Shown piece by piece: positions 35,007 through 43,586 of a stretch of DNA of 64,000 bases. The position numbers and the translations under genes are program-made. The notes below the pieces were generated by a model. The model was not told where the DNA came from. It ran no database searches and saw only the letters and a list, made by a program, of their open reading frames with translations. Location: the NCBI RefSeq assembly GCF_000724625.1, contig NZ_CP007139.1, positions 3,782,001 through 3,846,000 on the forward strand. Direction: 5' to 3'. Positions within the stretch are counted from its first letter, which is position 1. The number at the start of each line of letters is the position of its first letter. Source of the stretch: Fimbriimonas ginsengisoli Gsoil 348. Lineage in GTDB: Bacteria; Armatimonadota; Fimbriimonadia; Fimbriimonadales; Fimbriimonadaceae.

Positions 35007-38000
35007 ATGGCAGACGTCAGCCTTTTCGACAAGATCCGTATTGGTATCGCGTCCAGCGAGGATATCCTCGGCTGGTCTCACGGCGAAGTAAAGAAGCCGG
35101 AGACGATTAACTACCGAACGTTCAAACCTGAGCGTGACGGCTTGTTCTGCGAGCGCATCTTCGGTCCCGTAAAGGACTGGGAGTGCGCTTGCGGCCGCTA
35201 CAAGAAGATTAAATACAAGGGCATCGTTTGCGAACGATGCGGCGTCGAGGTCACCCGAAGCAAGGTGCGGCGCGAACGGATGGGCCACGTAGAGCTGGCC
35301 GCCCCGGTTTGCCACATTTGGTACCTCAAGGGCGTCCCCTCTCCGCTGTCGCTGATCCTCGACATCTCGCCGCGGCTGCTCGAAAAGGTCATCTATTTCG
35401 CCAGCTTCATCATCATCGACATCGACAACGAGAAGATCGCCGATATCCTCCCGGACATCCGCGTCGCCGTCGAAGTCGAAAAAGCGAACCTGCAGATGCA
35501 GATGCGCGAGTTGGAAGAGGAGTCGTTCAAGCGATTCGCCGACGACCTCAACAACAACCGGGAAGAGTACGACGAGCTGTTCGCCCGCGAGCGCGCCAAA
35601 GCGGTTAACGACCGAATCAAGGCCGAGTACCGCGACGCCGACGATCGCCTGAAGGACCTCGACCTCGCCGTCGAAATCCTCGGCAAGCTCGAGCGAAACC
35701 AGCTCATCGACGAAGACAAGTACCGCGCCGTCAGCAAGCTGCTCGACAGCGTCGGCAGCCGTCTCGGCAAGGACCTCCGCTCCCTCGTTCGCGCCAACAT
35801 CGGCGCCGAGGCGATCAAGGAACTCCTGCACCGCGTCGACCTGGAGCGGCTCGCCCGCGAGCTTCGCCAGGAAATCATCATGACCACCAGCCAGCGGCGC
35901 GCCCGCGCCATTAAGCGGCTGGAAGTGGTCGAGGCGCTCGTTAGCAGCCGCTCTCGCCCCGAGTGGATGATCCTGGACGTCACCCCCGTCATCTCCCCCG
36001 AGCTTCGCCCGATGGTTCAGCTCGACGGCGGCCGGTTTGCGACCTCCGACCTGAACGACCTCTACCGGCGCATCATCAACCGAAACAACCGGTTGAAGAA
36101 GATCATCGAGATCCACGCCCCGGAATCGATCATCAACCACGAGAAGCGACTTCTCCAGGAAGCCGTCGACGCGTTGATCGATAACGGCCGCCGTGCTCGC
36201 CCGGTCGTCGGCTCCAACTCCCGGCCGCTCAAGTCGCTCAGCGACATGCTCAAGGGTAAGGAAGGCCGCTTCCGAAAGAACCTTCTTGGTAAGCGCGTCG
36301 ACTACTCGGGACGATCCGTTATCGTCGTCGGCCCGCACCTCAAGCTTCACCAAGCCGGTCTCCCCAAGGAGATGGCGCTCGAACTGTTCAAGCCGTTCGT
36401 GATGAAGACGCTGGTCGAGAAGAAGATCACGCAGAACATCAAGACCGCTAAGCGGATGATCGACCGGATGCACCCGGCGGTGTGGGACGGCCTCGAAGAG
36501 GTCATCAAGGAGCACCCGATCCTCCTGAACCGCGCTCCCACGCTTCACCGGCTCGGTATCCAGGCGTTCGAGCCGATCCTCGTCGACGGCAAGGCGATCC
36601 AGGTTCACCCGCTCGTCTGTAACATGTACAACGCGGACTTCGACGGCGACCAGATGGCCGTCCACATTCCGCTGAGCACCCAGGCGCAGGCGGAAGCCCG
36701 CGTCCTGATGCTGTCGACGCAGAACCTCTTCTCGCCGGCGGACGGCCGTCCGACCTGCGCCCCGGTTCAGGACATCATTCTTGGTAACTACGCGCTGACC
36801 TTCGTGCGAAACGAAGCCCGCGAAAACCTTGCCGAGATCGAGCGTCTGCACGCCGAGGATCCTGAGAAGAATCCTCCCGCGCGGACCTACGCCAATCCGG
36901 AAGAGGTCATCATGTATCTCGACACTCCCATCAAGGAGCAGCGGATCGCGACGAACGATCCGATCAAGGTCCGGATCAAGCGGCCGATCTTCCGCCCCGA
37001 TTCCGAGGTCGATTTCCGCGATCCGGTCACCGGCGCCGAGTACCGCAAGGTCACGACGCAGACCGAGGAAGGAGACGAGTTCCAGGAGCTTCAGCCGTAC
37101 GAGCAAGAGTTCGAGACGTTCATCGCGACCTGCACCCCCGGCCAGCTCGTGCTCAACACGATCCTGCCGTACCCGATCAAGCACTCCGACGAGTTCTTGA
37201 AGGTCGAGCTGAACAAGAAGGCGCTGTCCGAGATGATCCTTACCGTCCACCGCCGAGCCGGCGTGGGCGCTACGATCAAGCTGCTCGACGACATGAAGGA
37301 CATGGGCTTCAAGTGGGCCACCCGATACGGTCTTTCGGTCGCCATCACGGACATGGACCCGCCTGCCCGGCGCGAGGAGATGATCAAGGACGCGGACGAC
37401 CGTTCCACCAAGATCACCAACCAGTTCCGCCGCGGAATGCTCACCTATAACGAGATGACGCAGAGTCTGGTCAAGCTCTGGACGGACACGTACGACGAAA
37501 TCGGTAAGGCGATCGTCGCGGGTCTGCACCAGATGAACCCGCTCAGCATCGTCACCGTCTCCGGCGCTCGTGGTTCGGTCAAGCAGCTTGCGCAGCTTGC
37601 CGGCATGCGCGGCCTCATGTTCAACCAGTTCAACGAGGTTATCTACGAGCTCCCGGTTAAGAGCTCGTTCCACAAGGGCCTCTCGATGCTGGAGTACTTC
37701 GTGACGACCCACGGAGCCCGTAAGGGACTTGCCGACACCGCTCTCCGAACGGCAGACGCCGGCTACCTTACGCGACGCCTTTGCGACGTCGCTCAGGACG
37801 TCATCGTCAAGGCCCGCGACTGCGGAACCACCGACGGCATCCTGGCCCACCGAATCGTCGACCAGGGCGAAGCGATCGAGCCGATCGCCGACCGACTGGT
37901 CGGACGCGTCGCTCTCTCGGTTATCGTCGACCCAGACACCGGCGAGGCGCTCACCGAGTTCCAAGAGCCGATGACCCGCGACAATGCAAAGCGGATCACC

Positions 38001-39734
38001 GCGATTGAGAACAAGTTCGTCGCCGAATCGGCAGCCGCTGAGACTGAAGAGGAAAAGAACGCGATCGCGGACAAGTACCGGGGTTACGGGTTCGAGGCCG
38101 ACGAGCATGGCTACCTGAGCGTCATGATCCGGTCGCCGCTGACGTGCGAGCTGGAGCAGGGAATCTGTTCCAAGTGCTACGGAACCGACCTCTCGACGAG
38201 CAAGCTCGTCGAGGTTGGACTCTCCGTCGGCATCATCGCCGCCCAGTCGATCGGAGAGCCCGGAACGCAGCTGACGATGCGAACGTTCCACACGGGTGGC
38301 GTTGCCGGATCGGCCACGATCGCCCGTACCAACCAGTACAAGACGGGTCGGTTCATCCGACAGTTCATGGAGGACTTCGCCACCGCGACGGATACTGACA
38401 TGAAGGCGTTCGACCCGACGAAGCTTCTGGAGAGCCAGGAGTCGGTCGTCAAGTCGTTCTTCAGCAATAAGGATTCCGTGCCTCTCACGATCCAGCCGGT
38501 CGAAGTCGATACCGCCGATCCTAAGGTGAAGCGGAAGACGGAGCGCGCCAGCAAAGCGGCCCAGAAGGCGGCGGACAAGCTGGACAGCGACAGCCGCAAG
38601 CAGTGGGAGCGCGCTCGAAAGACGTTCTTCTACTCTTGGTCGGGAGAATCCAGCGGTATCGTCCGCGTCGAAGAAATCTTCGAAGCTCGACGTCAGCCGC
38701 GTGGTAAGGCGATCATCTGTCCGGTGACCGGCGTGGTTCGCGATATTCGCGAGTCCTCGTTCGGCCGGTGGGTCATCGTCGAGGCGACCGTCAAGACGAC
38801 TTCGACCCTCAAGGACGCTTACATCGGCGACCAGCAGAACTGGGCGACGAACAGCAACGGCGAGTACGAAGGCGGTCTGCAGAAGGCGATCGGGCAGAAG
38901 CTCACTACCGCGACTCTGGCCCTCCTCCGCAAGGCGGAAGTCACCTCCGTCAACGTCTATTATCCGATCCTCGTCCCGCCGCTCGGTAAGCTTCCGGTCA
39001 GCAAGGGGACCAAGGTTATCAAGGGAGACCCCCTTACCGAAGGTCCGCGCGATCCGCACGAGGTTCTCGAGCTGGCTGGCGCTTCCGCGGTTTACGACTA
39101 CTTCGTCGAGAACCTGCAGAGCGTCTATAAGAGCCAGGGCGTCGACATCAACGACAAGCACATCGAGGTTATCATCCGGCAGATGCTGCGAAAGCGGCAG
39201 ATCAAGGAGCCGGGCGACACCCCGTACCTCCCGGGCCAGATGGTCGACCGCTTCGCCTATCAGCGAGCGAACGACCAGGTTCGCCGGCTGATCCAGGAAG
39301 GGAAGAAGATCAAGTACGTCGACCCGATCACGGGCGAGAATATTGAGCGAGATCCTAAGGAAGCCACTGCGACCTGGATCCTGCTAGGTATCACCGAGGC
39401 GTCGCTTGCCACCGAGTCGTTCCTGTCGGCCGCGTCGTTCCAAAAGACGACCCGCGTCCTCACCGAGGCCGCCGTCCGCGGAAAGAAGGATCACCTCATT
39501 GGTCTCAAGGAGAACGTCATCATCGGCCGTCTCATCCCGTCCGGTACCGGCGTCAAGCAGTACCGCGACATCGGGATCGACGTGCAGCGTGGTCCGAGCT
39601 GGGCCGAGCAATCGCTCACCGCTCTCGTCGAAGCCGACGAGCGGGGAATGGAAGACGCCCTCGGCGCTCTCAACTTCCCGTCGCTGGCCGACATGGCCGC
39701 CGATGAGGACGACTTCGAAGAAGAAGTCAAGTAG
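35007..39734 (+). CDS. rpoC: DNA-directed RNA polymerase subunit beta'
   Basis: 1575 aa from ATG 35007; an in-frame GTG at 34992 is possible, and neither has a strong ribosome-binding site. Features in order: zinc finger 1 ([18 protein letters not shown], about 60-80), lid and rudder region, catalytic [12 protein letters not shown] near 542-553 with the three Mg-binding Asp, bridge helix and trigger loop ([16 protein letters not shown]), and zinc site 2 ([16 protein letters not shown]). The C-terminus ends in an acidic tail. It is the catalytic subunit for RNA synthesis with beta. Separated from rpoB by 3.2 kb of unrelated genes, so it needs its own promoter, which was not clearly identified. 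Confidence 0.98.
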   Translation: MADVSLFDKIRIGIASSEDILGWSHGEVKKPETINYRTFKPERDGLFCERIFGPVKDWECACGRYKKIKYKGIVCERCGVEVTRSKVRRERMGHVELAAPVCHIWYLKGVPSPLSLILDISPRLLEKVIYFASFIIIDIDNEKIADILPDIRVAVEVEKANLQMQMRELEEESFKRFADDLNNNREEYDELFARERAKAVNDRIKAEYRDADDRLKDLDLAVEILGKLERNQLIDEDKYRAVSKLLDSVGSRLGKDLRSLVRANIGAEAIKELLHRVDLERLARELRQEIIMTTSQRRARAIKRLEVVEALVSSRSRPEWMILDVTPVISPELRPMVQLDGGRFATSDLNDLYRRIINRNNRLKKIIEIHAPESIINHEKRLLQEAVDALIDNGRRARPVVGSNSRPLKSLSDMLKGKEGRFRKNLLGKRVDYSGRSVIVVGPHLKLHQAGLPKEMALELFKPFVMKTLVEKKITQNIKTAKRMIDRMHPAVWDGLEEVIKEHPILLNRAPTLHRLGIQAFEPILVDGKAIQVHPLVCNMYNADFDGDQMAVHIPLSTQAQAEARVLMLSTQNLFSPADGRPTCAPVQDIILGNYALTFVRNEARENLAEIERLHAEDPEKNPPARTYANPEEVIMYLDTPIKEQRIATNDPIKVRIKRPIFRPDSEVDFRDPVTGAEYRKVTTQTEEGDEFQELQPYEQEFETFIATCTPGQLVLNTILPYPIKHSDEFLKVELNKKALSEMILTVHRRAGVGATIKLLDDMKDMGFKWATRYGLSVAITDMDPPARREEMIKDADDRSTKITNQFRRGMLTYNEMTQSLVKLWTDTYDEIGKAIVAGLHQMNPLSIVTVSGARGSVKQLAQLAGMRGLMFNQFNEVIYELPVKSSFHKGLSMLEYFVTTHGARKGLADTALRTADAGYLTRRLCDVAQDVIVKARDCGTTDGILAHRIVDQGEAIEPIADRLVGRVALSVIVDPDTGEALTEFQEPMTRDNAKRITAIENKFVAESAAAETEEEKNAIADKYRGYGFEADEHGYLSVMIRSPLTCELEQGICSKCYGTDLSTSKLVEVGLSVGIIAAQSIGEPGTQLTMRTFHTGGVAGSATIARTNQYKTGRFIRQFMEDFATATDTDMKAFDPTKLLESQESVVKSFFSNKDSVPLTIQPVEVDTADPKVKRKTERASKAAQKAADKLDSDSRKQWERARKTFFYSWSGESSGIVRVEEIFEARRQPRGKAIICPVTGVVRDIRESSFGRWVIVEATVKTTSTLKDAYIGDQQNWATNSNGEYEGGLQKAIGQKLTTATLALLRKAEVTSVNVYYPILVPPLGKLPVSKGTKVIKGDPLTEGPRDPHEVLELAGASAVYDYFVENLQSVYKSQGVDINDKHIEVIIRQMLRKRQIKEPGDTPYLPGQMVDRFAYQRANDQVRRLIQEGKKIKYVDPITGENIERDPKEATATWILLGITEASLATESFLSAASFQKTTRVLTEAAVRGKKDHLIGLKENVIIGRLIPSGTGVKQYRDIGIDVQRGPSWAEQSLTALVEADERGMEDALGALNFPSLADMAADEDDFEEEVK

Positions 39735-39750
39735 CCTCTCGACAGGGAAC

Positions 39751-39786
39751 AAAAAAAGGAGCCGGCGAAAGCCGGCTCCTTTTTTT
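39751..39786 (+). terminator. Intrinsic terminator after rpoC
   Basis: AAAAAAAGGAGCCGGC pairs with GCCGGCTCCTTTTTT around a GAAA tetraloop. Symmetric enough to work in both directions. Confidence 0.93.
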
Positions 39787-39787
39787 G

Positions 39788-40354
39788 TTTTGCGGACCTT
39801 TTGATTTTTGGTGCGTAGCCAAATCCGCCTCGGTGTTCCCGCACCGGGATGTGATTGGGACTTTGGACCTAGTGCCAGAGGGTCGGCGAGGTCGCTATCG
39901 TCCCGCCTTTTCCGGGCCTGCGGTTCAAATAAAGAGGGACGGAAACGAATTGGTCCCGTCGCGTCCACTTCGACTTGTCACTCCCAACTTTTCACTGCAG
40001 CGCACCAGTCTAATTACTGGTAATCGCTAGTGGAAAGAATCCAGAGAAATTCTTTTGAGCAACTTTCCAGTAGTCGAATTGCGTAACGAATTTTCACGAC
40101 CATGGAATACAGGACCGAGTTTCAATCTATAGCTTCCGAGCTCCCTCCCCAGTGGTTCGCCGTGGCGATCGGCGAGCTCGGCGACTCCCCGCAAACGTGC
40201 GAGTCTAGCGAGGAGGAGCGCCCGGTAGAGCTTCCTCTCGGCTTTGTATAGTCGAAGCTATTGGAGGCCGATATGGACTGGTTTGTCCTCGTAACATTGC
40301 GCGTTTTGTCGCAGCGCCCCTCGGTTCGATGAGACCCACTGCCACCATTCCCAT
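39788..40354. other. Intergenic stretch with degenerate inverted-repeat arm
   Basis: No supported gene. About 40140-40232 holds CCTCCCCAGTGGTTCGCC, GAGCTCGGCGACTCCCCGC and GCGAGGAGGAGCG, a diverged version of the right arm of the element at 25667-25751. No clear promoter was identified for the next gene. Confidence 0.4.
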
Positions 40355-40945
40355 ATGGCTGGCATCGATGGGAAGACTAGATTCCTAAATGCGCTTCGAG
40401 AGGCCCAGGAGCAGGGACGGGCGGTCGCCGTCTACGCGGAGGCAGACGACTATCAGGCGTATGAAGTCGGTTTCGTCGAGTATGCCGACTCTTCGGAAGT
40501 AATCCTTCAGTGCTTAACCCCGAAGGGTGAGCCCGACGGCCGGCGCGCGCTTCACACCGACGATGTCCTGCGAGTAGACGCGGATAACGCCTATATCCGC
40601 AAGCTGGAGCTTCTCTACCAGTATCGCGACTCGGTCTTCGACAAGGATTTCCGGAAGTCGGGCGCGGGCCAAACCGATTTGCGTGGGCAGTTGGAGCACG
40701 CGAAAGCTAACAACACGATGGTCCACCTGGTCGACTCGAACGACTACGGTCCTAGTGGCTTCGTTCGAGAGGTCGGGGACGATTACGTAGAGATCGAGCG
40801 GATCGGAAACAACGGAGAGCCGGACGGGACCTCGACGATTCTCGTTTCCAGCATCGCGAAAGTACATTTCGGACGTCGGCAAGACCAAGTGCTCGAATTC
40901 CTCTACCGCTACAACTACGAGCTGAAGCGGTTGCTTGAAAGCTAG
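40355..40945 (+). CDS. Hypothetical protein with two tandem Sm/SH3-like modules
   Basis: 196 aa. Two related halves can be aligned: about residues 20-95 (VAVYAEADDYQAYEVGFVEY...GEPDGRRAL...IRKLELLYQYRDSVF) and 115-192 (TMVHLVDSNDYGPSGFVREV...GEPDGTSTI...QVLEFLYRYNYELK). Both contain a GxVxxxxxxxVxL strand pattern, GEPDG and a closing FLYxYxxxL helix. This looks like an internal duplication of a small beta-barrel. No signal peptide, cytosolic. The function is unknown. The 3' end overlaps the acyltransferase gene by 11 nt. Confidence 0.6.
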   Translation: MAGIDGKTRFLNALREAQEQGRAVAVYAEADDYQAYEVGFVEYADSSEVILQCLTPKGEPDGRRALHTDDVLRVDADNAYIRKLELLYQYRDSVFDKDFRKSGAGQTDLRGQLEHAKANNTMVHLVDSNDYGPSGFVREVGDDYVEIERIGNNGEPDGTSTILVSSIAKVHFGRRQDQVLEFLYRYNYELKRLLES

Positions 40946-42080
40946 CGGCGCCCCGGGGCGACGGGATTCCAGCTCCATCGCCGAAACCCGCCCGGAGCGT
41001 TTCTACTTACCGGCGCTTGACGGCCTTCGGTGGATCGGCTTCCTCATGGTGTTTCTGCACCATGCTCCCATTGTTGCCCTCGACGCGGTGGAGAAGGGAG
41101 GCGGCTTTGGTCTTCGGATGTTGCTCGCGGTGCGCCACGCCGGCGCCTTCGGCGTTCCGCTCTTCTTCGCGCTCAGTGGCTTCCTCATCACGTCGTTGCT
41201 CCTCATCGAGCGGGAGCGCACCGGAACCGTCGACGTGCGGGCCTTCTATATTCGCCGCATCCTGCGGATCTGGCCGGCTTACTATCTCGCTCTCATCCTG
41301 TTCCTTTGGATGCGTTGGGCCGCCGGCGACGGCCTTCCGCTAGATGCCGGCCTCCGATACGCTCTTCTTCTCGGCAACTACGTGGCCCCCTACTGGGGCA
41401 TCTCCGTGCTCTGGAGCATCAGCGTGGAAGAGCAGTTCTACGCGCTCTGGCCGCTCGCCGCCAAGCGACTTGCTCAGCAGGGTCTTTGCTGGATTGCCAT
41501 CGGGCTCGTATTTGTGGGTCTCGCATTTCGCGCCGCGCTGATTTTTGTGGATGGAGCCACTTGGGAAACCGCCTGGTACTCCACCCCCGCCCAGGTGGAC
41601 TGCGTCGGCCTCGGAGCGTTGCTCGCCCTCTACCGAGATCGATTGCCACGACTCGCTGCCACCCGTTTGCAAATATGGGGCTGGCTCATCGCTTGCCTGT
41701 GCGGCCTGATCGCCGCCTCCAGCCTCTGCCCGCCCCTCGGCGTTGACCCAAGCTGGCTCTCGTGGACCACTCGCCTCTTCGGCACCGGCTTTGCCGCCCT
41801 AATGGTGTGGATCCTCGTCACGAAGCCCCCCGAGGTTCATGTGCTAGAAGGGCGTCTCTGGGTTGGCCTTGGAAAGATCAGCTACGGCATGTACCTGATC
41901 CACCTTTTGGTTATGCCGTTAGCCGTATGGGTTTCCGATCGGCTCCATCTGGGTCTATTCGGGGCTACCGGCCTTTCGCTGGCGCTTACCATCGCTCTGG
42001 CGGCGGCGCTCTATCGATTCTATGAGATGCCGTTCCTGCGTCTAAAAGCCCACTTCGCCCGAGTGCAATCAAGGCCGTAA
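40935..42080 (+). CDS. Acyltransferase 3 (OafA/YrhL-type) membrane protein
   Basis: 381 aa, TTG start overlapping the previous gene. The N-terminal signature LPALDGLRWIGFLMVFLHHA carries the conserved catalytic-type His, followed by GVPLFFALSGFLIT and the RAFYIRRILRIWPAYYL segment, all classic for acyltransferase 3. About ten TM helices run to the end. Such enzymes transfer acetyl or other acyl groups to polysaccharides or lipids at the envelope. It lacks a C-terminal SGNH domain. The acceptor is unknown. Confidence 0.88.
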   Translation: MKASGAPGRRDSSSIAETRPERFYLPALDGLRWIGFLMVFLHHAPIVALDAVEKGGGFGLRMLLAVRHAGAFGVPLFFALSGFLITSLLLIERERTGTVDVRAFYIRRILRIWPAYYLALILFLWMRWAAGDGLPLDAGLRYALLLGNYVAPYWGISVLWSISVEEQFYALWPLAAKRLAQQGLCWIAIGLVFVGLAFRAALIFVDGATWETAWYSTPAQVDCVGLGALLALYRDRLPRLAATRLQIWGWLIACLCGLIAASSLCPPLGVDPSWLSWTTRLFGTGFAALMVWILVTKPPEVHVLEGRLWVGLGKISYGMYLIHLLVMPLAVWVSDRLHLGLFGATGLSLALTIALAAALYRFYEMPFLRLKAHFARVQSRP

Positions 42081-42088
42081 CCTCCATC

Positions 42089-42135
42089 GTGGCACGGGCG
42101 GCTCGCCCATGGGTAGCAGGGGCGGCCCGCCCCTG
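42089..42135. repeat. Dispersed repeat GTGGCACGGGCGGCTCG, copy 1
   Basis: GTGGCACGGGCGGCTCG, then CCATGGGTAGCAGGGGC and GGCCCGCCCCTG. A second copy at 62419-62465 differs at about five positions. Both carry nested GGGCGG/CCGCCC-type stems and follow gene ends. Confidence 0.65.
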
Positions 42136-42144
42136 TACAGCGGC

Positions 42145-42549
42145 CTAAAGGTCGACCCGAACCCGAGGCTGGATGTTGGGAACCGGCAGCAGCCGCTCGT
42201 CGCGCCGCATCGGCGTCGCCGGATTGGAAAGAAGCTGGGCGATCCGCCGCTCCGCTTCATTTACATATTCCTCGAGTTGCCGGTCCATGTCCCGGCGCAT
42301 CTCTTCCATGTCGTCGAGCAGGCGCAGGATGAGCTCGACCCCCGCCAGGTTGACCCCCATCTCCTGCGTCAGACGCTGGATTCGACGCACCCGGCGGATG
42401 TCGTTTTCACTGTAAAGCCGGTTCTTTGCGCCGGCGCGAGAGGGAATCACCAGCCCAAGCCGCTCGTACTGCCGCAACGTTTGAGGGTGCACGTTGCAGA
42501 GCGACGCCGCCACCCCGATCATGTACACCGGTTGATTGTCCGTTCTCAC
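42145..42549 (-). CDS. hspR: MerR-type heat-shock repressor HspR
   Basis: 134 aa. The MerR helix-turn-helix region is [27 protein letters not shown] with [32 protein letters not shown], the arrangement typical of HspR. A C-terminal coiled coil ([20 protein letters not shown]) mediates dimerisation. HspR represses dnaK/dnaJ genes by binding HAIR sites and releases them when chaperones are busy. It lies downstream of dnaJ with a 4-nt ATGA overlap, as one transcription unit; a HAIR-like site is upstream of dnaJ. Confidence 0.92.
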   Translation of the reverse strand: MRTDNQPVYMIGVAASLCNVHPQTLRQYERLGLVIPSRAGAKNRLYSENDIRRVRRIQRLTQEMGVNLAGVELILRLLDDMEEMRRDMDRQLEEYVNEAERRIAQLLSNPATPMRRDERLLPVPNIQPRVRVDL

Positions 42550-43481
42550 GCACTCACCTTATCGAGCTCCGCGATCTGCTTGAGCAGCTCCCGCTCCTTC
42601 AGGGACGGATGCTTGGGGACGGAAATCTTGACCTTCGCCATGAGGTCTCCTCGTCCTCCGTTGAGGCGCGCGATCCCCTGCCCGCCAAGTCGGAAGACTT
42701 GGCCGCTCTGCGTCCCTTCCGGGATTTTCATGGTGACCGACGAACGTAGAGTGGGCACCCTGATCTCGCCGCCCAGGGCCGCCGTGGCATAGTTCACCGG
42801 CACCTCGACCTCGAGCTGCTCTCCCTTGGGAGCGAACTGCGGATGCTCGGCCCACTTGATGACGACGTACAGATCCCCTGCCTTACCGTTGGCCCCTGCC
42901 GCCCCTTTCCCCGGAACTCGCAACTTCTTGCCGTCCGAAATCCCCGCCGGAATCTTCACCTCCACCTTCTTGGTGGTCGGAACCGTTGAGATGCCGTTTG
43001 GCGTTCGCTTGGCATCCATCGTCTGGTAAGTCAGCGTCCGTTTCGATCCTTGGTCGATCTCCTCCAAGGGGATCTCCACAACCTTCTCGACGTCGCGTGG
43101 TTGGGACGATTCGAGGTCCTGGAAATCGATGCCGCCCCCGCGCCGGCCGCCGAAGAACTGTTCGAAGATCGTTTCGAATCCGCCTCCTCCGCCGATGTGG
43201 AAGCCGCCCGCGTCTTCGAAATCGCCACCCGCGCCCGGAGCGCCGCCGAAATTCTGGGCATGCTCCCAGTTGCTGCCGTACTGATCGTAAAGCTTCCGCT
43301 TCTCGGGATCGCCGACGACGTCGTACGCCTCGCTGATCTCCTTAAACTTGGCTTCCGCCGACTTATCGTTCGGATTCACATCCGGGTGATACTTCCGAGC
43401 GAGCTTGCGGTAGGCGGACTTGATGTCCTTTTCCTCGGCCCCTTTGGACACTCCCAATACGTCGTAATAGTTCTTCGCCAT
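42546..43481 (-). CDS. DnaJ-type co-chaperone without zinc domain (CbpA-like)
   Basis: 311 aa. J domain 1-70 with the HPD motif ([24 protein letters not shown]), a Gly/Phe-rich linker (about 75-120; [21 protein letters not shown]), then two C-terminal substrate-binding beta domains ([51 protein letters not shown]). The Cys-rich zinc finger of DnaJ is missing, so it is type II (CbpA). It stimulates DnaK ATPase. Operon with hspR; regulated by the HAIR-like operator upstream. Confidence 0.93.
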   Translation of the reverse strand: MAKNYYDVLGVSKGAEEKDIKSAYRKLARKYHPDVNPNDKSAEAKFKEISEAYDVVGDPEKRKLYDQYGSNWEHAQNFGGAPGAGGDFEDAGGFHIGGGGGFETIFEQFFGGRRGGGIDFQDLESSQPRDVEKVVEIPLEEIDQGSKRTLTYQTMDAKRTPNGISTVPTTKKVEVKIPAGISDGKKLRVPGKGAAGANGKAGDLYVVIKWAEHPQFAPKGEQLEVEVPVNYATAALGGEIRVPTLRSSVTMKIPEGTQSGQVFRLGGQGIARLNGGRGDLMAKVKISVPKHPSLKERELLKQIAELDKVSA

Positions 43482-43501
43482 GACACCTAACCGCTCAATG
43501 A

Positions 43502-43522
43502 CATGAGTATATAACGCTCAAG
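43502..43522 (-). promoter_or_regulatory. HAIR-like operator overlapping the dnaJ -10 box
   Basis: Minus strand CTTGAGC, 7 nt, ACTCATG; the HAIR consensus is CTTGAGT-N7-ACTCAAG, so 12 of 14 positions match. A TATACT -10 box lies inside it (+ strand AGTATA). Fits HspR autorepression of dnaJ-hspR. Confidence 0.78.
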
Positions 43523-43542
43523 CCTTCCGAAAAGTTTCAGAA

Positions 43543-43571
43543 TTTACGGCCCCGTCGAACACTGCTAAAAT
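43543..43571 (+). promoter_or_regulatory. Promoter of BTAD regulator gene
   Basis: TTTACG (43543-43548), 17 bp, TAAAAT (43566-43571). The -10 ends 15 nt before the ATG, giving a short leader with GGGA. Divergent from the HspR-controlled promoter 21 bp away. Confidence 0.55.
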
Positions 43572-43586
43572 CCTTTCTGGGAACAG

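Noticed and set aside
34671-39161. Very long open frame on the minus strand opposite rpoC (about 1496 codons), and similar ones opposite rpoB (29718-31868) and accC (3719-4930)
   Set aside because: High GC and strong codon bias keep antisense frames open. The sense strand encodes conserved RNA polymerase and carboxylase proteins, and the antisense products resemble no protein.
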